A stretch of DNA of 49,681 nucleotides, taken from positions 1-49,681 of the forward strand of contig NZ_JAPMXC010000006.1 in the NCBI RefSeq assembly GCF_026624755.1, in the 5' to 3' direction. Below the pieces are notes generated by a model. It searched no databases. It was given only the letters and a program-made list of their open reading frames with translations, and was not told where the DNA came from. Positions 18,154 to 26,200 of the stretch are shown one piece after another (position 1 is the first letter of the stretch; each line of letters starts with the position of its first letter). Both the position numbers and the translations under genes were made by a program. This DNA is from Robbsia betulipollinis. Lineage in GTDB: Bacteria; Pseudomonadota; Gammaproteobacteria; Burkholderiales; Burkholderiaceae.

Positions 18154-18656
18154 GGATGGCGTAGGTCGGGAGCAAGAATCGATCGCGCCAGCGACGGACC
18201 GGGGGCACTGCCCTCGGATAGCAAGGCATTCCCCCGAAAGCCCGGCTGGCCAAATGTTTCAGGATGAAATCATATCGGTAAATGAGAATTAATTGCGTTA
18301 TTCGGAAAAATTATCAAAAACGCGACACGTTCGTGCGCTGGCGCACAGAAGCCACTTTTTCGCGTGTGGGAATCGATGCGTCGGCCAGTGATCGGATAGA
18401 CGGACGAGCGAGGTCCGATGCGCCGATGGAATGCGGGACCGGTGCCATGCGCATGGCGATGGGTGGCGGGACTTTGCGAAAAGCGAAGGGGAGGGGCGCT
18501 ACGTGCAGGGCGACGGAAGGGAAAGGGCGAAAAAAACCGGATTGGCGGTACTCCCGTAGGCAGTAATGAAGGCGGCTGCGCCGTCGCGACGCCTTGCCGA
18601 CAAGTCTCACCCTGCCCGGGATGCCCCGGCCTGCTGCCTGCCGGAGCGAAACCTGC
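18154..18656. other. 503-bp region without a gene
   Basis: Separates the receptor pseudogene from the lipoprotein gene. Apart from the Fur-like site I see no coding region, tRNA or terminator. The part around 18290-18320 is AT-rich relative to its surroundings. Confidence 0.4.
18269..18297 (-). promoter_or_regulatory. Candidate Fur-box-like promoter region of the siderophore receptor
   Basis: AAATGAGAATTAATTGCG on the plus strand (18280-18297) matches one half of the Fur consensus (ATGAGAAT) well and the other half poorly. On the minus strand a TATGAT -10-like hexamer lies at 18274-18269, so Fur binding would block the promoter. It is ~120 bases before the receptor start. Confidence 0.45.
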
Positions 18657-19217
18657 CTACCACCAGTACGGATGCGGCGGCCCGTAATAAACGGGCGGGG
18701 GCGGTGCATAGTAGACCGGGGCCGGCGCGACATACGCGGGCGCCTGCTGCTGGATGGTGTTGCCCTTCGATGCCATGCACTGCGCGTAGGCCGCGTCGTA
18801 CTGCGCCTGCAGGCCAGCCGACGAGTTCTGCGCGCCGCCGGCACCGGCCGCGCCGCCGAGCAGCAGCCCGGCACCCGCGCCGATCGCGGCGCCGGCGCCA
18901 GGGTTGCCGCCTGCCGCGCCGAGCAGGGCCCCTGCCGCCGCGCCACCCAGCGTGCCCACCGCCGCGCTCGATATGCCGTTGTTGGTGGCGGCCTGCGAGG
19001 CGCCCGAGGTGTTGATGCTGTTGTACGCGTAATTCCGGCAGCTGTAGTCGCTTTGCTGGAAGGTGCTCAGCGACTCGCCCCGGTTGGGCAATGCGACGAC
19101 GCTTGGGCCGGTGGGCGGTGCGACGGCGCAGCCTGCCAGGCTCGCGAGCACGGCCGCGGCCAACATGCCGGAAGCGAGGCCCCTGACGGAAAACGCGTGC
19201 TTCAAATGAAGATTCAT
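18657..19217 (-). CDS. Glycine-zipper outer-membrane lipoprotein
   Basis: A 186-residue predicted lipoprotein. The signal peptide ends in lipobox LAGC with C30 as the lipidated residue. Residues ~85-125 are a Gly/Ala-rich glycine-zipper (AAGALLGAAGGNPGAGAAIG) of the kind found in YMGG/SlyB-like envelope proteins; the tail is Pro/Tyr-rich (APAPVYYAPPPPVYYGPP) and ends in WW. Two Cys, one in YSCRNYAYNS and one in YAQCMASKG, could form a disulfide. The C-terminus resembles proteins annotated as glycine zipper family in Burkholderia. Likely an envelope-structural or stress protein; function unproven. Confidence 0.8.
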   Translation of the reverse strand: MNLHLKHAFSVRGLASGMLAAAVLASLAGCAVAPPTGPSVVALPNRGESLSTFQQSDYSCRNYAYNSINTSGASQAATNNGISSAAVGTLGGAAAGALLGAAGGNPGAGAAIGAGAGLLLGGAAGAGGAQNSSAGLQAQYDAAYAQCMASKGNTIQQQAPAYVAPAPVYYAPPPPVYYGPPHPYWW

Positions 19218-19705
19218 GACATTGGGTCCCGTGACGGTTCGGACAGCGTTAATGGAAATATAAGGATGCGGACCGGCGCCTGCATTACGGCTTGTTTACA
19301 CATCGTTACCAACGCACGTAAACACCCCGGCACCGCTCCCGCGGGCGTCATCATCGTGTCATCGCGCGACGGCAGACTGCGCTGGTTCTCTTCTTTCTCG
19401 ACTTGGAGAATCCATCATGCACCAAAAAGCCATTCTGCCGGCCTTCCGGACCGTGTTCGCCATCACCGCCGCGTCGTTGAACCTGCGCGCCACGCCAGGG
19501 CAGCAGGGGGGAGCCGGGCGGCGTTCCCACGCCGCCGCGCCGGCTTGTCAAATTCGCCTCCCTGCTCTAAAGTGAATCGCGCAACGGGGCCGCAGCGCCC
19601 TTTCCAGACACTCGGTACGGAAACGCGGCGCGCCGTACGCGGTTTACCAGCCGGGCGTGTCGGTCTGCACGACTGTCCGCCACACGGGTTCCCTGACGGA
19701 CACGC
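19218..19705. other. 488-bp region with one possible small gene
   Basis: Lies between the divergent lipoprotein and amidase genes. It includes the promoter region of the lipoprotein near 19220-19330 (AT-rich for this genome) and the 52-codon frame at 19417 described separately. No terminator or repeat is seen. Confidence 0.4.
19417..19575 (+). CDS. Possible 52-residue small protein
   Basis: An ATG frame preceded by GGAG with an 8-base gap. The first ~23 residues (MHQKAILPAFRTVFAITAAS) are amphipathic to hydrophobic with a basic start and could act as a signal or membrane segment; the rest is Gly/Arg/Ala-rich and looks like ordinary GC-rich noncoding translation. It could be a real small gene, the 5' remnant of a lost gene, or chance. 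I do not recognise the family. Confidence 0.25.
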   Translation: MHQKAILPAFRTVFAITAASLNLRATPGQQGGAGRRSHAAAPACQIRLPALK

Positions 19706-21241
19706 ATGAATACATCATTGCATTCCCTTTCCGCGGTTGCCGCGCGGCGTCTGATCGTCAGCAAGCAGATTTCGCCGGTGGCGTTGCTCGACGACTGCAT
19801 CGCGCAGATCGAAGCGATCAATCCGGCGGTCAACGCGATCGCGGCGACGGATTTCGTGCGCGCGCGGGCGAGCGCCCGGATCGCGGAACAGGCGGTGATG
19901 CGTGGCGACACGCTCGGCCTGCTGCACGGGCTGCCGCTGGGCGTCAAGGATCTGGAAGCCACCGAAGGCCTGTTGACCACGTATGGTTCGCCGCTGTTTC
20001 GCGCGAACGTGCCGGCCGCCGACAACGTGCTGGTGGCGCGCCTGCGCGCCGCGGGCGCGATCGTCACCGCGAAGACCAATGTCCCGGAAATGGGCTCGGG
20101 CGCGAACACGCGCAATGTCGTCTGGGGCGCGACCGGCAATCCCTTCGACCCGATGCGCAACGCCGGCGGGTCGTCGGGCGGTTCGGCGGCGGCGCTCGCG
20201 ACCGACATGCTGCCCTTGTGCACCGGCTCGGACACGGGCGGCTCGCTGCGCATTCCCGCCGCGTTGTGCGGCGTGGTCGGGTTCCGTCCCTCTCCCGGGC
20301 TGGTGCCCAGCGAGCGCAGGCCGCTGGGCTGGACGCCGATCTCGGTCGTCGGGCCGATGGGTCGCGATGTCGCCGACACGCGCCTGCAGTTCGCCGCCAG
20401 CGTCGGTCTGGATCGCGGCGATCCGCTCGGGCAGCGCGTCGATCCCGCGGCCTTTCTGCTTGCCGGCGAAATCGACCTGAGCCGCCTGCGCATCGGGTTC
20501 ACCGAGGATTTCGGCGTCTGTGACGTGGACGACGCGTTGCGCGCCACGTTCCGCGAGAAAATCGCCGCCCTCTCGCGTGTCGTCCAGGTCTGCGAGCCGA
20601 CGGGGTTCGAGATGGGGGAGGTGGACCGCTGCTTCGACGTGATCCGGGCGCAGAACTTCGTCGCCGGTTTCCATGAAGCCTACCAGCGCGATCCGAATTC
20701 GCTGGGGCCGAACACCCGGGCCAATTATGAGATGGGGCAGGCGATGACGCTCGCGGACGCGGTCTGGGCGCATGCCGAGCAGACGCGCCTGTTCCGGCTG
20801 TTCCAGCAGCAGTTCGACGAATACGATCTGATCATTTCGCCCTGTTCGCCGATCTCGCCGTTTCCCTGGCAGACCCCGTACCTCAACGAAATCAACGGCC
20901 GCCCGCTCGCGAACTATTATCGCTGGCTGAGTCTGACCTACATTGTGACGTTGATGACGAACCCGGCGCTGTCGCTGCCTTGCGGACGGGACCACGCAGG
21001 CATGCCGTTCGGATTGCAGATGGTCGGCCCGTTTCGCGGCGATGCGCGCCTGCTCGACATCGCGCAGGCATTCGAGACGGCTTTTCGCGACGATCCGCTG
21101 CTCGGACGGCCGCGCCCCGACCTGACGAAGCTGGCGCTGCCGGTGCCCGAGCTGCGCGCGATCGTCACCGATCCGCCGTTGCGGCAGTCGGCGTTCGGCG
21201 CTGCCGGCGGCGATGCGGGAACGGTTCGCCTCCCGGTCTGA
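19706..21241 (+). CDS. Amidase (amidase-signature family)
   Basis: A 511-residue amidase-signature hydrolase that cleaves C-N amide bonds. The Ser-cisSer-Lys triad is visible: K81 in GVKD, S156 in the GGSSGGSAAALA signature, and S180 in SDTGGS; the 24-residue spacing between the serines equals that of FAAH. No signal peptide, so cytoplasmic. The start at 19706 gives the usual short lead before the first helix, though its ribosome site is weak. It converges with the LysR gene (37 bases between stops). The substrate is not predictable, and no GatB/GatC neighbour is present, so it is not the tRNA amidotransferase. Confidence 0.9.
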   Translation: MNTSLHSLSAVAARRLIVSKQISPVALLDDCIAQIEAINPAVNAIAATDFVRARASARIAEQAVMRGDTLGLLHGLPLGVKDLEATEGLLTTYGSPLFRANVPAADNVLVARLRAAGAIVTAKTNVPEMGSGANTRNVVWGATGNPFDPMRNAGGSSGGSAAALATDMLPLCTGSDTGGSLRIPAALCGVVGFRPSPGLVPSERRPLGWTPISVVGPMGRDVADTRLQFAASVGLDRGDPLGQRVDPAAFLLAGEIDLSRLRIGFTEDFGVCDVDDALRATFREKIAALSRVVQVCEPTGFEMGEVDRCFDVIRAQNFVAGFHEAYQRDPNSLGPNTRANYEMGQAMTLADAVWAHAEQTRLFRLFQQQFDEYDLIISPCSPISPFPWQTPYLNEINGRPLANYYRWLSLTYIVTLMTNPALSLPCGRDHAGMPFGLQMVGPFRGDARLLDIAQAFETAFRDDPLLGRPRPDLTKLALPVPELRAIVTDPPLRQSAFGAAGGDAGTVRLPV

Positions 21242-21278
21242 TACGGTCACGGCGACGTATCGCGGTACGGCCGGCGTA

Positions 21279-22226
21279 TCACGCGCGCCAGTCCGCCCCG
21301 TCAAGCAGCGCCGGCACCAGGGGGCGCGCCAGACGGGTACGCCACCATTTCAGCGCCTCGCCGGGCTGCGCCGGTTTCCACGCCAGCCAGAAGGTTTCGC
21401 CCACGCGCTGCTCCTCGGTCGGCCGTTCCACGAGCGTGCCGCGCCGCAGTTCCGCCTCGACGCATGCGCGGGGCAGAAAGCCGTGGCCCAGGCCCGCCAG
21501 CTGGCAGACGATCTTCGCCGCCACCGACGGCACCGTGATGCGTTTCTGCCCGGACATCAGGCCCGCGGTGCGGGTCAGCGACGCGCGCGCGCTGTCGGCG
21601 ACGACCACTGCGGTGTGGTCGAGCAGATCGTCGCGCGTCAGCGGCCGCGGCAGGCGCGCCAGCGGATGCGCGGGCGCCACGCAGAACACGAATTCCAGCG
21701 TACCGACCGGAATCGCCGTGTAGCCCCCGCCGGCGGGGCCGTCGCCGGTCGCGATCGCGATATCGGCACGCCCCTCGCGCAATGCTTCCCATGCACCCGA
21801 CATGACCTCCGCGCTGATGCGCAGGCGCGTGCCGCAATTCAGCGCCTCGAAATCGCGGATATCGTCGACCAATCCGCTGAGCGGGATCAGCGAGTCGTGC
21901 ACCAGCCGCAGCTCCGCTTCGAAGCCGGTGGCGACCTGGCGCATCCGCGACTCGAGATCCGTTGCCGCGCGCACCAGCCAGCGGCCCTCGCGCAGCATCT
22001 CCGCGCCTGCCGCGGTCAGCGTGACGCGGGGTCCGCGCCGCTCGAACAGCGCGATGCCGAGTTGTTCCTCGAGCTTGCCCACCGCGTACGAAATCGTCGA
22101 CGGCACGCGGTGCAATTGCTCGGCGGCCGCCGCGAACGAACCATGCCGATCGATCGCATCGACCATCTCGATGGCGTCGAGCGAGAGTCGCAGCGGGGGT
22201 TTTTGAGAGGCGGCGGCGGGCGACAT
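21279..22226 (-). CDS. LysR family transcriptional regulator
   Basis: A 315-residue LTTR with an N-terminal winged helix-turn-helix (~16-75: SFAAAAEQLHRVPSTISYAV, then KLEEQLGIALFERRGPRVTLT) and a C-terminal effector-binding domain. It is divergent from the pirin gene, an arrangement often seen in Burkholderia and related genera, so pirin is its most likely target. The intergenic region holds two candidate binding palindromes. The inducer is unknown. Confidence 0.92.
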   Translation of the reverse strand: MSPAAASQKPPLRLSLDAIEMVDAIDRHGSFAAAAEQLHRVPSTISYAVGKLEEQLGIALFERRGPRVTLTAAGAEMLREGRWLVRAATDLESRMRQVATGFEAELRLVHDSLIPLSGLVDDIRDFEALNCGTRLRISAEVMSGAWEALREGRADIAIATGDGPAGGGYTAIPVGTLEFVFCVAPAHPLARLPRPLTRDDLLDHTAVVVADSARASLTRTAGLMSGQKRITVPSVAAKIVCQLAGLGHGFLPRACVEAELRRGTLVERPTEEQRVGETFWLAWKPAQPGEALKWWRTRLARPLVPALLDGADWRA

Positions 22227-22238
22227 GCGGTTTCCATG

Positions 22239-22253
22239 ATCGATATTTTCGAT
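22239..22253. promoter_or_regulatory. Candidate LysR-type operator (T-N11-A)
   Basis: ATCGATATTTTCGAT is an interrupted inverted repeat (ATCGA/TCGAT) that fits the T-N11-A LTTR motif. It starts 13 bases upstream of the LysR start codon, as expected for an autoregulatory site. Confidence 0.4.
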
Positions 22254-22289
22254 CGAAGGCGGCCAAAGGATTCAATCCGGGCGGCGTCG

Positions 22290-22302
22290 GTATCGCCGAT
22301 AC
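22290..22302. promoter_or_regulatory. Perfect 13-bp palindrome in the LysR/pirin divergent promoter
   Basis: GTATCGCCGATAC is a perfect 6+1+6 palindrome ~75 bases upstream of the pirin start. It could be the activation site of the divergent LysR protein; the half-site (TATCG) resembles that of the other candidate operator (ATCGA). Confidence 0.4.
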
Positions 22303-22375
22303 TGAACGATCGGGATTGCCGGGCCATGGCGCGGGATCCCTGGATTCTAACGAATTTGCCCTTTGGAGCCGAGCC

Positions 22376-23095
22376 ATGCTGGAAATCCGCCACGCCAACG
22401 ACCGCGGCCTCGCCGATCACGGCTGGTTGAAATCGCGTCACACCTTCTCCTTCGGTCATTACCACGACCCGAAGCAGCAGGGCTTCTCCGATCTGCTCGT
22501 GATCAACGACGACCGCGTGCACGCGCGGCAGGGTTTCGGCGCGCACCCGCACCGCGACATGGAGATCTTCTCCTATGTGCTCGAAGGCGCGCTCGCGCAC
22601 CAGGACTCGATGGGCACGGGTTCGGTGATCCGCCCCGGGGACGTGCAGATGATGAGCGCGGGGACCGGCATCAAGCACAGCGAGTACAACGCCTCCGAAG
22701 TCGATCCGGTGCATTTCCTGCAGATCTGGATCGTGCCGGGCGTCAAGGGCGTGGCGCCGCGCTACCAGCAGGTGCATTTCGCGCCGGCCGAGAAACGGGG
22801 CCGCTTTCGCACGATCATCTCGCCGGACGGCGTCGACGGGTCGCTGTCGGTGTATCAGGACGCGCGGGTCTATGCCGGTTTGTTCGAGGGCGACGAGACG
22901 GCGACCGTGTCGCTGGATGCGAACCGCTACGCCTACGTGCACGTGGCGCGCGGTGGCGTGACGCTGAACGGACAGGTGCTGGAAGAGGGCGACGGCGTGC
23001 GGGTGCGCGACGAACGCGCGCTGCGCTTCGCCGACGGGCATGACGCGGAAGTGCTGGTGTTCGATATGCGGGCGCAGGAAGTGCCGAGGATGTAA
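22376..23095 (+). CDS. Pirin family protein
   Basis: A 239-residue bicupin protein. The metal site residues H57 and H59 (AHPHRDME), H101 and E103 (GIKHSEYN) fall at nearly the same positions as in human pirin, which binds Fe; some bacterial pirins have quercetinase activity and others bind metabolic enzymes. The start at 22376 is chosen for GGAG eight bases upstream; the frame is open further up. Bacterial pirins are often induced by oxidative or electrophile stress, consistent with a divergent LysR regulator, but the biochemical role here is unknown. Confidence 0.92.
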   Translation: MLEIRHANDRGLADHGWLKSRHTFSFGHYHDPKQQGFSDLLVINDDRVHARQGFGAHPHRDMEIFSYVLEGALAHQDSMGTGSVIRPGDVQMMSAGTGIKHSEYNASEVDPVHFLQIWIVPGVKGVAPRYQQVHFAPAEKRGRFRTIISPDGVDGSLSVYQDARVYAGLFEGDETATVSLDANRYAYVHVARGGVTLNGQVLEEGDGVRVRDERALRFADGHDAEVLVFDMRAQEVPRM

Positions 23096-23221
23096 ATCGG
23101 GACGTACTGGCCCATTCGTCGCACGGCCATTGCGGAGGACGTCGTCTCGTCAGACCGATGACGACGTCCATCTGGCCGACGTCCCCTTGCAGCCTTCCCT
23201 GCTCGTCCCCATTTACGGGAC

Positions 23222-26200
23222 ATGACCCCTCTCGCCCCGGATGACGACGCGCTGGCGGATTTCCATCCGGCCGTGGCGCGCTGGTTCCATCGCACGTTTC
23301 CCGCGCCCACCGCCGCGCAGGCCGCCGCCTGGCCCCGCGTGCGCAGCGGGCAATCGACGCTGGTCGCCGCGCCGACCGGCTCGGGCAAGACGCTGACCGC
23401 GTTTCTCGCCGCGCTCGACGAACTGGTGGTGCGCGGCATCGCCGCCGGCGGCGTGCTGCCCGACGAGACCGCCGTCCTCTATATTTCCCCGCTGAAGGCA
23501 CTGTCCAACGACATCCGCCTCAACCTCGACGCGCCGCTTGCCGGCATCGCGCGCGAACTGGACGCGCTCGGTCTGCCGGCGGTCGCGATCCGCACCGCCG
23601 TGCGTACCGGCGACACGCCGCAGCGCGAGCGGGCGGCGATGACCCGGCGCGCGCCGCATATCGTCGTCACCACGCCCGAATCGTTCTACGTGCTGCTCGG
23701 TTCGGATTCCGGGCGCCGCATGCTGGCGACGGTGCGCACGGTGATCGTCGACGAGATCCACGCGGTGGCGGGCAGCAAGCGCGGCAGCCATTTGTCGCTG
23801 AGCCTCGAACGGCTCGATGCGCTGTGCGAGCGGCCGCCGACGCGCATCGGCCTGTCGGCGACGCAAAAACCCATCGGGCAGGTGGCGCGTTTCCTGGTGG
23901 GTGCCGGCGACCAGCGCGGTACCGGGCGCGAGGATGGCGGCAACGCGGATGGCGCGCGCGCGCGGGGCGGGAACGCGGCGCCCCTGGTCGATCCGCCCGC
24001 CTGCGCGATCGTCGACATCGGCCATATCCGCGAACGGGATCTGGCGCTGGAAGTGCCGCCGGTGCCGCTCGACGCGGTCATGGCGAACGAGGTCTGGGAA
24101 CGCGTATACGACCGGCTCGCCGAACTGGCGGTGCAGCATCGCACCACGCTGATCTTCGTGAATACGCGGCGCATGGCCGAGCGCACCGCGCGGCACCTGA
24201 CCGATCGTCTCGGCAAGGAGGCGGTCGCCGCGCACCACGGCAGTCTCGCGAAAGAGCACCGGCTCGACGCCGAGCAACGGCTCAAGCGCGGCGCGTTGCA
24301 GGTACTGGTGGCTACCGCGTCCCTCGAACTCGGCATCGATATCGGCGACGTCGATCTGGTCTGCCAGCTGGGTTCGCCGCGCAGCATCGCGTCCTTTTTG
24401 CAACGCGTCGGACGTTCCGGCCACCAGGTGGGCGGCACGCCGAAAGGGCGTCTGTTTCCCACCTCGCGCGACGACCTCATCGAATGCGCGGCGCTGCTCG
24501 ACTGCGTGCGCCGTGGCGAACTCGATATCCTGAAAATGCCCCGCGCGCCGCTCGACGTGCTGTCCCAGCAGATCGTCGCCGAGGTGTCGTGCCGGGAATG
24601 GGACGAGGACGCGCTGTTCGCGCTGGTCCGGCGCGCCACGCCCTACGCGGCGCTCGAGCGCGCGCAGTACGATGCGGTGCTGCGGATGCTGGCGGATGGC
24701 TACACGAGCCGTCACGGCCCGCGCGGCGCCTATGTGCACCGCGATATCGTCAGCGGCACGCTGCGCGGCCGGCGCGGCGCGAAGCTGACCGCCGTCAGTG
24801 CCGGCGGCACGATTCCCGAAAACGCCGATTTCACCGTCTCGCTCGAGCCGCAAAGCGTCACCATCGGCACGGTCAACGAGGACTTCGCGGTGGAGAGCCT
24901 CGCCGGCGATGTCTTCCAGCTCGGCAACGCGTCGTATCGGATCCTGAAAATCGAAACCGGCCGCGTGCGCGTGGAGAACGCGCAGGGGCAGCCGCCGAAC
25001 ATCCCGTTCTGGCTCGGCGAGGCGCCCGGGCGCAGCGACGAACTGTCGATCGGCGTCGCGCGCCTGCGCGGCGAGATCGACCGGCTGCTCGCCGAACGCG
25101 AGGGCGCCGCGGCGCTGGAGCACGCGATCGGCTGGTTGCGCGATGCGCTCGGTCTCGACGATGCCGCCGCGCGGCAGATCGTCGAGTATCTGGCGCGGGC
25201 CCGCGCGGCGCTTGGCGAACTGCCCACGCGCGACACGCTCGTCATGGAACGTTTCTTCGACGAATCGGGCGGCGCGCAACTGGTGATCCACACGCCGTTC
25301 GGCAGCCGCGTCAACCGCGCCTGGGGCCTCGCGCTGCGCAAGCGTTTCTGCCGTACCTTCAATTTCGAGCTGCAGGCCGCCGCGACCGAGGATGCCATCG
25401 TCCTGTCGCTGTCGACCAGCCACAGCTTCGCGCTCGACGAGGTCTGGCGCTATCTGCACAGCCGTACCGCCGAGGGCATTCTCGTGCAGGCGCTGCTCGA
25501 CGCGCCGCTGTTCGGCGTGCGCTGGCGCTGGAACGCGACCACCGCGCTGGCCTTGCCGCGCTTCACCGGCGGGCGCAAGGTGGCGCCCCAATTGCAGCGG
25601 ATGAAAAGCGACGACCTGCTGGCCACCGTGTTTCCCGATCAGGTCGCCTGTCTCGAAAATATCGTCGGCGAACGTGAGCTGCCGAGCCACCCGCTGGTCG
25701 ACCAGACGCTCGACGATTGCCTGCACGAAGCGATGGACGCCGAAGGCTGGCTGGCGGTGTTGCGGCGCATGGAGTCGGGCGCGATCCGCCTGCTGACGCG
25801 CGACCTGCCCGCGCCGTCGCCGCTGGCGGCCGAGATCCTCAATGCGCGCCCCTATGCGTTTCTCGACGACGCGCCGCTGGAGGAGCGGCGCACGCGCGCG
25901 GTGCTGAACCGGCGCTGGTCAGATCCGGCCGCGGTGGACGATCTCGGCGCGCTCGACGCCGAGGCGATCGCCGGCGTGCGCGAGGAGGCCTGGCCGCGCG
26001 TGCGCAGCGCCGATGAAATGCACGAGGCGCTGGTCAGTCTGGCCTGCGTCACCGCGGCGGAAGCCGCCGTGCATGCGGGATGGGACGACTGGCTCGCGCA
26101 GCTGGCGCGCGCCGGGCGCGCCACCCGCATGCAGGTGGCGCGCGACGACGCGCTCTGGGTGCCGCTCGAACGGCTCGCCTGCCTGCGCGCGATTTTTCCG

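Noticed and set aside
23213-25726. 837-codon minus-strand frame opposite lhr
   Set aside because: Antisense shadow of a GC-rich gene; its translation is Arg/Gln/His/Ala-rich without domains, while the plus strand encodes a clear helicase.
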